Below are positions 56,722 to 64,000 of a stretch of 64,000 bases of DNA, one piece after another. The notes beneath the pieces are model-generated. The model saw only the letters and a program-made list of their open reading frames with translations. It ran no database searches and had not been told where the DNA came from. Both the position numbers and the translations under genes were made by a program. Origin of the DNA: Spirillospora albida. Its GTDB lineage: Bacteria; Actinomycetota; Actinomycetes; Streptosporangiales; Streptosporangiaceae. The stretch spans positions 62,001-126,000 of the forward strand of contig NZ_JOFJ01000004.1 in NCBI RefSeq assembly GCF_000718255.1. Direction: 5' to 3'. Within the stretch, counting starts at the first letter, position 1, and each line of letters starts with the position of its first letter.

Positions 56722-57941
56722 GCGCGCCGGACACCGGGCGCGCGGACGACCGGCACGCCTGGGTGGAGGCCGTCGAGGCGCTGTGGCCGGGCGCGAAGGT
56801 CGAGCCGGCCGAGCCGGGCTCCTCGGCGGGCGCGCGCCGCGAACTCGCGTTCCTGCCGAACGCCGCCCACCCGCGGCTGCTGGTCCCGGCCGGGCTGCCG
56901 GGCGCCGCCGCGTCCGCGCTGCGCCGCTACAGCCACGACCTCGGGGTCAAGGCCCGCGCGTCGCGCGGGCTCACCGCGGCCGCCGTCCGCACCGGGCTGC
57001 CGGAGCGGACGCTCCGCGACCGGCTGCGCGTCACCGGGGGCGACGCGTCGATCGAGGACCACCTCGGCGGGCTGCTCGGCCGGCCGGTCGTGGTCAGCAT
57101 CGGGCTGGGCAGCGCCCGCGCCAACCGCAAGCCGATCCTGCACGTCCTGTCCCGGCAGGGCGAGCCGGTCGCGTTCGTCAAGGTCGGCGACTCCGGGACG
57201 ACGCGGGGCCTGCTCACCGGCGAGGCCGAGGCCCTCACCTACCTGGGGGCGCACCGCCCCGAGGGGCTGCACGTCCCCCGGCTCCTGCACCACGGCACGT
57301 GGCACGACCTCGACCTGCTCGTCCTGGAGCCGCTGCCGACGAGCGCGCTCGGCTGGCGGCCCCGCGGCCGGGCCCCGGTCGCCCAGATGCGCGCCCTGTT
57401 CGAGGTCGGCGGCGTGGAGCGCGTCCCGCTGCGCGGCAGCGCCTTCCTGGCGGGGCTGCGCGAGGCGCCCGCCGCCCTCCTGGACGACCGGCCGCGCGCC
57501 CTGTTCGGCGAGGTCGTCGAGGCCGCCGCGCGGGCGCACGGCGGCCTCGAACTCGACTTCGGCGCCTGGCACGGCGACTGGACGCCCTGGAACATGGCCT
57601 GGCACCGGGGCGTCCTGCGCCTGTGGGACTGGGAGCGGTTCGCCCGGGGCGTCCCGAACGGCTTCGACCTGCTGCACTACCGGCTGCAGGAGGCGCTGCG
57701 CACCGCGCCCGGACCGCCCTACGCGACCTGGCCGGACGGCGCGGCCGCGCTGCTCGCCCCGATCGGGCTCACCGGCGCCGCCGCGTCGGCGACCGTCCGG
57801 CTGTACCTGCTGGAGCTGTGCCGCCGCTACCTGCTCGCCGCCCAGGAGCCCATCGGCGGGCCGCTGCGCGCCGACGCCGACCGGCTGCTCGGCCTGCTGC
57901 ACGCCGCCCCGCCCCGCCCCGACACCGGGAGGACCCCGTGA
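56718..57941 (+). CDS. Aminoglycoside-phosphotransferase-like kinase in polysaccharide operon
   Basis: A 407-residue protein. The C-terminal half carries the APH/choline-kinase catalytic loop WHGDWTPWNMAW (Asp base and Asn Mg ligand) and the DFG-equivalent LRLWDWERF. An upstream AFVKVGDSG strand holds the likely ATP-anchoring Lys. The N-terminal 120 residues have no recognisable domain. The gene overlaps both neighbours by 4 bases. Antibiotic resistance is unlikely in this setting; phosphorylation of a sugar or polyprenol-linked intermediate is a more fitting guess (inference). Confidence 0.72.
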   Translation: MSAPDTGRADDRHAWVEAVEALWPGAKVEPAEPGSSAGARRELAFLPNAAHPRLLVPAGLPGAAASALRRYSHDLGVKARASRGLTAAAVRTGLPERTLRDRLRVTGGDASIEDHLGGLLGRPVVVSIGLGSARANRKPILHVLSRQGEPVAFVKVGDSGTTRGLLTGEAEALTYLGAHRPEGLHVPRLLHHGTWHDLDLLVLEPLPTSALGWRPRGRAPVAQMRALFEVGGVERVPLRGSAFLAGLREAPAALLDDRPRALFGEVVEAAARAHGGLELDFGAWHGDWTPWNMAWHRGVLRLWDWERFARGVPNGFDLLHYRLQEALRTAPGPPYATWPDGAAALLAPIGLTGAAASATVRLYLLELCRRYLLAAQEPIGGPLRADADRLLGLLHAAPPRPDTGRTP

Positions 57942-58801
57942 TCTCGCGCCGCGACGCCCCCCAGTGGGTCAAGGAGGCCGGCCGGGCCGCGACCCGCACC
58001 GGCGGCCGGCTCACCGCCGGCGCCCGCCTGCTGCCCGCCTTCCTCATGGTCGGGACGCAGCGCGGCGGCACCACCTCGCTGTTTCGCGCCCTCGCGCAGC
58101 ACCCCGCGGTGGTCCAGCCGAACTTCCACAAGGGCGTGCACTTCTTCGACGTCAACTACCCGCGCGGCCTCGACTGGTACCGAGGGCACTTCCCGGTCCG
58201 GGCGCTCGCCGAGCGGAAGACGGCGCCGGCGGCGCCGATGGCGTTCGAGTCCGCCGGGTACTACATGCACCACCCGCTGGCGCCCGAGCGGATCGCCCGG
58301 GACCTGCCGGACGTGAAGCTGATCGCGCTGCTGCGCGACCCGGTGGAGCGGGCCTACTCGGCCCACAAGCACGAGCTGGCCCGCGGGTTCGAGACCGAGC
58401 CGTTCGAGCGGGCGCTGGAGCTGGAGCCGGAGCGGCTGGCCGGCGAGATCGAGAAGATCAAGGCCGACCCCGGCTATGTCAGCCACGCCCACCGGCACCA
58501 CTCCTACCTCGACCGCGGCCGGTACGCCGACCAGATCGAGCGGCTGTTCGCGCTGTTCGGGCGGGACCGGGTGCTGGTGCTGTTCGCCGAGGACTTCTTC
58601 ACCGAGCCGGAGCCCTGCTACGACCGGATCCTCGACTTCCTCGGCCTGCCGCAGTGGCGGCCGCCGTCGTTCGAGCGGCACAACGCCCGGCCCGGGTCGC
58701 CGCTGCCGGACGCCCTGCTGCGCCGGCTGACCGACCAATACACCCCCTGGGACGACAAGCTCGCCGCGCTGCTCGGCGAGGAACCGGCCTGGCGGCGATG
58801 A
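57938..58801 (+). CDS. PAPS-dependent sulfotransferase
   Basis: A 287-residue protein of the carbohydrate/lipid sulfotransferase fold. The 5'-phosphosulfate loop is GTQRGGTTSL near residue 37; the 3'-phosphate motif is LLRDPVERAYSAHKH near residue 130. HSYLDRGRYADQIERLF and PEPCYDRILDFLGLP are also typical. It would transfer sulfate from PAPS, consistent with modifying the polysaccharide made by its neighbours. GTG 57938 overlaps the kinase stop (GTGA), and its own stop overlaps the next ATG. Confidence 0.88.
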   Translation: MISRRDAPQWVKEAGRAATRTGGRLTAGARLLPAFLMVGTQRGGTTSLFRALAQHPAVVQPNFHKGVHFFDVNYPRGLDWYRGHFPVRALAERKTAPAAPMAFESAGYYMHHPLAPERIARDLPDVKLIALLRDPVERAYSAHKHELARGFETEPFERALELEPERLAGEIEKIKADPGYVSHAHRHHSYLDRGRYADQIERLFALFGRDRVLVLFAEDFFTEPEPCYDRILDFLGLPQWRPPSFERHNARPGSPLPDALLRRLTDQYTPWDDKLAALLGEEPAWRR

Positions 58802-60195
58802 AGCGGCGCGCCCTCGGGCCGTCCAGCGTGCAGGCGGAGCCGCCGCTCGCGCCGGACTCGATACCGGTCACCCGATACGCGGCGGCGGTGCGGCGGCACC
58901 TGCCCGCGCTGCTGGTCGCGGTGCTGCTCGGCTGCGTCCTGGGCGTCGGCAAGGTCGTCCTGACCCCGGCGTCGTACACCGCCAGCGTGTCGGTCCTCGC
59001 ACCGCCGGTCTCCCTGCACCCGGGCGTGCGGGCGGGCTCGGCGGAGACGGAGGCCCGCCGGCCCCGGGACGCCACGATGGACACCGAGGCGCAGCTCGTC
59101 TGGTCGGACGAGGTCCTGCGGCGGCTCTCGACGTTCCCTGGGTACCGGGGGGTGCCGCGGGACGAGCTGCGCGACCGCATCGGGCTGGCGGTGCCGAACC
59201 AGACGAAGGTCCTCACGATCAGCGTCCGGGCGCCGTCCCCGGCCACGGCGCAGAACGGCGCCCAGGTCGTCGCCGAGGCGTATCTGGAGCTGCGCCAGCA
59301 GATCCTGGGCGGTGTGCAGCAGCGCAACCGGGAGGGGCTGGAACGGCAGCTCGACCAGCTGAACCAGCGGCTCAAGGCGCTGCCGGGGGACGACTCCGTG
59401 CGCCTGACCGTCCGCACCCGCCGCCAAGCGATCATGAAGCAGATCGGCACGGTGCAAAAGGAGCTGTCCGCGCAGGACAGCAAGCAGGTCCAGCCGGGCG
59501 AGGTGCTCCGCACGGCGCAGCGGCCCACCGGCCGCGACGATCCCGGCCGCGACGTCGCGGTCGCCGGGGGCATCGGCGTCGGGCTGCTGCTGTGGGTCGC
59601 CTTCGTGCTGCTGCGCGACCGGCGGCCGCGGCGCATCCGGCGGCCCGCCGACGTCCGGCTGCACGCCCGGCTGCCGATCATGGTGGAGGCGCCCGCGTAC
59701 GACGGCGGCCACCGCGAGGTGTGCCGCCGGCTCCGCAACCTGGTCTTCGACGCCGAGGCGACGACCGTCCTGGTGGCGGGGGTGCCGGGCAGCGCGGGCA
59801 CCGAACTGGCCTACGAGCTGGCGGAGTTGTGCACCGAGGGCGGGTCCCCGGCGACCGTCCTGCAGGTGCGCGGGGACGGCGACGACGGCGATCCGGTCCC
59901 GGAGGGGACGCGGCGGCCGCGGAGCTTCACGGTGCGGGTCGTCCGCAGCGACGACGACCGGCAGCTGGCCCGCGCCGTCGACAAGGCGGGCCGCGAGTCC
60001 CGGATCGTCGTGATCACCACGCCCGACATCAACGGCGCCGACACGATCAGCGCCGCCGTCGCCAGCGACATGACGCTCGTCGTCGTGCAGCGGGGCCTCG
60101 CCCTCGACCGCGACGTCGCCCGGGGCGTCCTCGCCCTCGACCAGGCCGCGACACCCGCCCGCGGCATCGTCCTCACCGCCCCCGGCCGCGGCTGA
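58798..60195 (+). CDS. Wzz/chain-length determinant protein with degenerate kinase domain (first copy)
   Basis: A 465-residue inner-membrane protein. Wzz domain with two membrane helices (about 35-57 and 247-268) bracketing a periplasmic coiled-coil loop. The cytoplasmic C-terminus (about 290-465) has the shape of a CpsD/BY-kinase ATPase, but the phosphate loop reads VLVAGVPGSAGTELA (around residues 324-337): the GK[ST] of Walker A is lost. VVITTPDINGADT stands where Walker B should be. It probably controls chain length without kinase activity. ATGA overlap with the sulfotransferase gene. Confidence 0.82.
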   Translation: MKRRALGPSSVQAEPPLAPDSIPVTRYAAAVRRHLPALLVAVLLGCVLGVGKVVLTPASYTASVSVLAPPVSLHPGVRAGSAETEARRPRDATMDTEAQLVWSDEVLRRLSTFPGYRGVPRDELRDRIGLAVPNQTKVLTISVRAPSPATAQNGAQVVAEAYLELRQQILGGVQQRNREGLERQLDQLNQRLKALPGDDSVRLTVRTRRQAIMKQIGTVQKELSAQDSKQVQPGEVLRTAQRPTGRDDPGRDVAVAGGIGVGLLLWVAFVLLRDRRPRRIRRPADVRLHARLPIMVEAPAYDGGHREVCRRLRNLVFDAEATTVLVAGVPGSAGTELAYELAELCTEGGSPATVLQVRGDGDDGDPVPEGTRRPRSFTVRVVRSDDDRQLARAVDKAGRESRIVVITTPDINGADTISAAVASDMTLVVVQRGLALDRDVARGVLALDQAATPARGIVLTAPGRG

Positions 60196-60299
60196 TCATG
60201 CCGCCCACCTCGCAGGTGATCCGCCGTGCCGCACCCGCCCGCCCTATCACACGGGATCTTCAGGAACGAAACCGGCACTTGCCACACGCAGATAAAGTC

Positions 60300-60328
60300 T
60301 TGACGGACACTTCGGTGCCGAATACTTG
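60300..60328 (+). promoter_or_regulatory. Candidate promoter before second Wzz gene
   Basis: TTGACG (60300-60305) and TACTTG (60323-60328) are separated by 17 bp in a locally AT-rich stretch, 35 bp before the GTG start at 60364. It would allow the second Wzz-kinase-like gene and the flippase to be transcribed separately from the upstream operon. Confidence 0.5.
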
Positions 60329-60363
60329 GACAATTCCGACCTGCAACGATGAGGGGGACCGTC

Positions 60364-62421
60364 GTGGGAGCTGACCGGCCGGCCGACCCGCAGGGTCAGC
60401 TGCTCACCACGCTGCGCCGCTACATGGTCGCGCTGCTCGCGCTGGCCCTGCTCGGCGGCGGCGCCGGGGCGGCCGCGGCGATCACCCTGCCCGCGCCCTT
60501 CAAGGCGACCGCCACCGTGCTGGTCAGCCCCCTGGAGGGCAACCCGTACTCCCCCGAGGGGCGCGGCGACGACCTCGTCAACCTGGAGACCGAGGCGCAG
60601 CTCGTCGGCACCGACACGGTCGCCAAGATCGCCCGGGACCGGCTGAAGCGGGACCTGCCCGGCGAGGTCGCCGTCACGGTGCCGCCGAACACCCAGGTGC
60701 TCAACCTGTCCTACACCGCGAGCAGCGCCGCGGAAGCCCGCTCGGGCGCGCAGGCGTTCGCCGACGCCTACCTGGAGTACCGCAGGCAGCGGGCCCAGAA
60801 CGTGGTGAACAACCGGCTCGCGAAGCTGAAGGCCCAGTCCCAGCGGGTCGAGCGGGCGCTCCTGCAGACGAACCGGGAGCTCGCCACGGCGACCGGCGCC
60901 CGGCGCTCCTACCTGGCTCAGCGCGTCACCGCCTACACCAACCAGCTCGGTGTCATCGACGAGCAGTCCAACGACATCGGCAGCACCCCGATCAACCCCG
61001 GCCAGGTCATCACCCCGGCCGGGGCGCCGAGCGGTCCCGGCCAGATGCGCACCATCGTGTTCGGCGGCGCGGGCCTGGTCGGCGGCGTGCTGCTCGGCCT
61101 GGTGATCATGCTGCTGCGGGAGCGGCTGAACCAGCGGCTGCGCGACGCCGACGAGATCGAGGCCCTCGGCGTCCGGACGCTCGCCACGATCCCCGCGGGC
61201 GGTCCGGGCGGCGACACCCTCGCCGTCGTCGCCGCGCCGAAGAGCCCCGCCGGGGAGGCGTACCGGCGGCTGCGCGCCGCCGTCGTCGCGACCGCGCCGC
61301 AGACCCCGGTGGCCCTGCTCGTGACGAGCGCCACCCCGGGCGGCAGCGCCCGGCTGGCGGGCGCCAACCTGGCGGTCTCGCTCGCGTTCGCGGGCGCCAA
61401 GACCATCATGATCGACGCGAACACCGACGACGCCGACATGACCGCGCTGTTCGGCGCCCGGCCCGGCAAGGGCCTGTCGGACACGCTGCTGAGCGGCGCC
61501 GACCCCGCCACGCTGCTGATCCACACCGACTCGCAGCTCCGGCTGCTGCCGCGCGGCCCGCGCGCCAGGGAGGCCGCGCACCGGTTCAGCGGACCCCGGA
61601 TGCGAGAGGCCGTGAAGGTGCTGCGCCGGCGCAGCGAGTTCCTCATCGTCAACGCGCCGAGTCTGCACGACGCGGACGCGCAGGCGCTCTGCACCTTCGT
61701 GGACGCCGTCGTCCTCGTCGTGAACCAGGGCGTCACCACCCGCGAGGAACTCCGGCAGGCGTACGTGGAGGCGGAGCGCTCCGGCGTCACCGTGCTCGGC
61801 GCGCTGCTGGAGCCGGCGGAGCCGCACGGGCAGCGGCCGCGCCAGGGCCCGTCCCGGCAGGGCTCGCCGCGCCGCCCGCAGGACGGCCGCGACGCGCGGG
61901 GCCCCGCTGTCCCGCGCGAGCACCCCGGCGAGGCGGACCTGGGCTGGGCGGAGGACGAGCCGCCGGCGGCGCCCGACGCGCGGGCCGGCGAACAGGAGTA
62001 CTGGCCGGGCACGGCGCGGGGCGAGGAGGACGTCCCGGACGAGACGGCCGGCTCCACCCTGACCACCCAGGCGCTGCCGAAGGTGCCGGAACCGCCCGCC
62101 GAGCCGGGACGGCATGTCGCGCCGCGGCCGGCCATCCCGGGGCGGCTCGAGGGGCCGCGCCCGGCGCAGCCTCCGGTGCGCCCCGCGCTCGACCCGCCGG
62201 CGAAGCACGACCCACTGGCGAAGCACGACCCACTGGCGCCGCCCGACGTCGCGGACGCCGAGTCCGCCGCCCGGGACCAGAGCGACACCCTGCGGACCCA
62301 GGAGGACGTGCGGAGGTTCATCGAGGAGCCCCCGGACGCCCCCGCCGAGGACGGCGACGGCGAGATCCTGCCCCGCTACGGCAAGCAGCCGCGCAAGGCC
62401 GCACGGCATGGCGGTTCCTGA
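60364..62421 (+). CDS. Wzz/BY-kinase-like protein with lost Walker A (second copy)
   Basis: A 685-residue protein. Start GTG 60364 has GAGGGGG about 6 bp upstream. Wzz domain with two membrane helices (about 20-40 and 230-250), then a CpsD-like ATPase domain. The Walker A region is TSATPGGSARLAGANLA, with Ala329-Arg330 where Lys-Ser/Thr belong. Walker A' IMIDANTDDADM is kept; Walker B reads FLIVNAPSLHDAD. The long C-terminal tail (about 490-685) is Pro/Glu/Arg-rich, contains few Tyr, and has an 18-bp tandem repeat. So the classic Tyr-cluster autophosphorylation site is missing too. Confidence 0.85.
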   Translation: MGADRPADPQGQLLTTLRRYMVALLALALLGGGAGAAAAITLPAPFKATATVLVSPLEGNPYSPEGRGDDLVNLETEAQLVGTDTVAKIARDRLKRDLPGEVAVTVPPNTQVLNLSYTASSAAEARSGAQAFADAYLEYRRQRAQNVVNNRLAKLKAQSQRVERALLQTNRELATATGARRSYLAQRVTAYTNQLGVIDEQSNDIGSTPINPGQVITPAGAPSGPGQMRTIVFGGAGLVGGVLLGLVIMLLRERLNQRLRDADEIEALGVRTLATIPAGGPGGDTLAVVAAPKSPAGEAYRRLRAAVVATAPQTPVALLVTSATPGGSARLAGANLAVSLAFAGAKTIMIDANTDDADMTALFGARPGKGLSDTLLSGADPATLLIHTDSQLRLLPRGPRAREAAHRFSGPRMREAVKVLRRRSEFLIVNAPSLHDADAQALCTFVDAVVLVVNQGVTTREELRQAYVEAERSGVTVLGALLEPAEPHGQRPRQGPSRQGSPRRPQDGRDARGPAVPREHPGEADLGWAEDEPPAAPDARAGEQEYWPGTARGEEDVPDETAGSTLTTQALPKVPEPPAEPGRHVAPRPAIPGRLEGPRPAQPPVRPALDPPAKHDPLAKHDPLAPPDVADAESAARDQSDTLRTQEDVRRFIEEPPDAPAEDGDGEILPRYGKQPRKAARHGGS
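62200..62235 (+). repeat. 18-bp direct tandem repeat
   Basis: Two identical copies of GCGAAGCACGACCCACTG (62200-62217 and 62218-62235), coding for the peptide AKHDPL twice in the disordered tail of the second Wzz-like protein. A likely product of slippage. Confidence 0.85.
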
Positions 62422-64000
62422 ACCGGGCGCGGCCCGAGCGGCCGCCGCCGGGGCCGGCGGGACCGAGGGCACGGGCGAGGCCGGTGGATCAGGTGGATCC
62501 GGTGGGGCCAACCTGAACCGGCTGGCGCGCGGCGGTGCCCTCAACCTCGTGGGCGCCGCCGTCGCGGGCGTCCAGGGCCTCGCGCTGGTCTTCCTGATCG
62601 CCCATCTGTACTCGCAGAAGATCGCCGGGACGTTCTTCGCCGCCACGTCGCTGTTCCTCATCCTGGCGGCGGTCGCGGGGCTCGGCACCGACGCGGGGCT
62701 GCTGCGCTGGCTGCCCCGGCATCTCGCGCTCGGCGACCGGGCGGCCGCCCTGCGGACGGTGCCGGTCGCGCTCGTCCCGGTGCTGGCGACGGCCGCGGCC
62801 GGCGCGCTGCTCCTCGCCCTCACCGCGTCATGGACGGCGGGCCACATCGGCGTGGACGACCCCGGCCAGGCCGCCGGCATGGTGCGGGTGCTGGCGGTGT
62901 TCCTGCCGCTCGCGGCGGCGCAGGACGCGCTGCTGGCCGCCACCCGCGGCTACGGGTCGATGCGCCCGACCGTCCTCGTCGACAAGATCATCCGGCAGGC
63001 CGCGCAGGTCGCCGGGGTCATCGCGGCCGCCCTGTGGACCGAGGACGCCACCGCGCTGGCGCTGGCCTGGGCGGCGCCCTACCTGCCGTGCGTGATCATC
63101 GCCGCGCTCTGGTACCGGCGGATCAGGCGGGCGCACCACGCCACTTCGCCGCCCGTCCCGGCGGAACCGGTCGAGCCGATGTCGCCGCGGGCCCTCGCGG
63201 GCGGGTTCTGGCGGTTCACCGCGCCCCGCGCGGTCGCGCAGATCTGCCAGACCGCCTTCCAGCGCGCCGACATCGTGCTCGTCGCGGCGCTCAGCTCGCC
63301 CCGCGAGGCCGCGATCTACACCGCCGCCACCCGGTTCATCGTGATCAGCCAGCTGGCGACGCAGGCCGTGCAGAACGTCATGCAGCCCGCGGTGAGCCGG
63401 CTGATGGCGCTCGGCGACCGGGCCGGCGCGGGCCGCGTGTTCGCGGTGTGCGCGTCGTGGAACCTCGCCCTGGCCTGGCCGGTGCATCTCGCCGTCGCCG
63501 TCGGGGCGCCCGTCTACATCGGGGCGTTCGGCGGCGGCTACCGAGGGGACGGCGAGTTCGTCACGGTGATCCTCGCCGGCGCCATGCTGGTCGCGACCGC
63601 GACCGGCGCCCGCGACGTGATGCTGCTCATGGCCGGCCGCAGCGGGCTCAGCCTCGTGAACCAGAGCACCGCGCTCGGCGTGACGATCATGCTGAACGTC
63701 CTGCTGATCCCCCCGTTCGGGATCGTCGGGGCGGCGCTGGCGCGGGCGTGCGGGCTGCTCGTCCGGACGCTGATGGCGCTCGTCCAGGTCCGCAGGATCC
63801 TCGGCATGAGCCCGGCGGGCGCGGGGCTGGCCTGGGCGGCGGCGGCCGCGCTGACCTCTTTCGGGGCGCTGCCGCTCGCGCTGCGGCTCGCCTTCGGCTC
63901 CTCCGCCGGCACCCTGGTCTTCGCCCTGATCCCCGGAAGCATCCTCTACCTTGCCCTACTCTGGGTCGGCCGGGAACGGCTGGCCCTGACCGCCTTCGCG
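62408..64000 (+). CDS. Wzx/MATE-like polysaccharide flippase (partial, runs off right edge)
   Basis: An open frame of at least 531 codons with no stop before the window ends. ATG 62408 overlaps the previous gene by 14 bases. After a Gly/Ala-rich cytoplasmic start (about 1-35), the protein shows repeated hydrophobic helices (GALNLVGAAVAGVQGLALVFL, split here into a single helix; later VVLPLA- and LVAALS-type segments) and about twelve predicted membrane helices. It resembles oligosaccharide flippases (MurJ/Wzx superfamily), with a typical R-Q-A-A-Q charged motif in loop 4. It probably flips the lipid-linked repeat unit for the polymerase. No ribosome binding site is clear, so coupling to the upstream gene is likely. 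Confidence 0.82.
   Translation, partial: MAVPEPGAARAAAAGAGGTEGTGEAGGSGGSGGANLNRLARGGALNLVGAAVAGVQGLALVFLIAHLYSQKIAGTFFAATSLFLILAAVAGLGTDAGLLRWLPRHLALGDRAAALRTVPVALVPVLATAAAGALLLALTASWTAGHIGVDDPGQAAGMVRVLAVFLPLAAAQDALLAATRGYGSMRPTVLVDKIIRQAAQVAGVIAAALWTEDATALALAWAAPYLPCVIIAALWYRRIRRAHHATSPPVPAEPVEPMSPRALAGGFWRFTAPRAVAQICQTAFQRADIVLVAALSSPREAAIYTAATRFIVISQLATQAVQNVMQPAVSRLMALGDRAGAGRVFAVCASWNLALAWPVHLAVAVGAPVYIGAFGGGYRGDGEFVTVILAGAMLVATATGARDVMLLMAGRSGLSLVNQSTALGVTIMLNVLLIPPFGIVGAALARACGLLVRTLMALVQVRRILGMSPAGAGLAWAAAAALTSFGALPLALRLAFGSSAGTLVFALIPGSILYLALLWVGRERLALTAFA

Noticed and set aside
56718..57941. Interpretation of the APH-like gene as an antibiotic-resistance determinant.
   Set aside because: The overlapping position within a polysaccharide operon makes a biosynthetic role more likely; no mobile element is near.
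48998..64000. Region as a horizontally acquired island.
   Set aside because: No integrase, transposase, tRNA boundary or visible drop in GC content; only ordinary envelope-locus variability can be claimed.

Overview
This is a GC-rich (roughly 70% or more by eye) actinobacterial chromosome segment with GTG/TTG starts, many 4-base ATGA/GTGA gene overlaps and dense coding on both strands. The gene families and the mfd / mazG / eno / divIC / DUF501 / ppx block point to a filamentous actinomycete. An Actinomadura-like (Streptosporangiales) source is a guess that the sequence alone does not prove. I saw no tRNA, rRNA, insertion sequence, prophage or CRISPR array. It reads as core chromosome on the left and centre, and an envelope/exopolysaccharide region on the right.

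Layout. 0-2.6 kb: AsnC/Lrp regulator divergent from 4-hydroxyphenylpyruvate dioxygenase, then an RDD membrane protein. 2.6-7.2 kb: three tandem exported M1 metallopeptidases. 7.3-10.6 kb: threonine ammonia-lyase convergent with a ROK kinase that is translationally coupled to a FIST sensor protein. 10.8-14.7 kb: chelatase-like AAA+ ATPase, its VWA partner and a small membrane protein. 14.7-21 kb: secreted esterase, cystathionine gamma-synthase, MMPL exporter and cystathionine beta-synthase. 21-28.4 kb: SGNH hydrolase, thiolase, small DUF4287 protein, BAX-inhibitor-like protein, type II NADH dehydrogenase, family-5 uracil-DNA glycosylase and a DUF2510 protein. A cobalamin-riboswitch-like element sits between the last two enzymes with no gene downstream on its strand.

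28.4-44.6 kb: minus-strand housekeeping genes (mfd, SurA-like lipoprotein, mazG, class A PBP, quinone oxidoreductase, eno, divIC, DUF501, ppx), interrupted by a plus-strand sulfonate-type ABC transporter operon and an orphan histidine kinase. 44.8-48.1 kb: methyltransferase, APS kinase fused to a degenerate ATP-sulfurylase domain, and a TauE/SafE permease.

48.1-64 kb: polysaccharide region. It holds a WecB/TagA glycosyltransferase, two inverted paralogous secreted propeller-like proteins flanking a DNRLRE/glycosidase-like protein, then a plus-strand run of Wzy-like polymerase, APH-like kinase, PAPS-type sulfotransferase, two Wzz/BY-kinase-like proteins that both lack the Walker A lysine, and a Wzx-like flippase that runs off the right edge. 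Together these suggest a Wzx/Wzy-type surface polysaccharide that may be sulfated. The upstream APS kinase is a plausible source of the sulfate donor. That link is inference from proximity.
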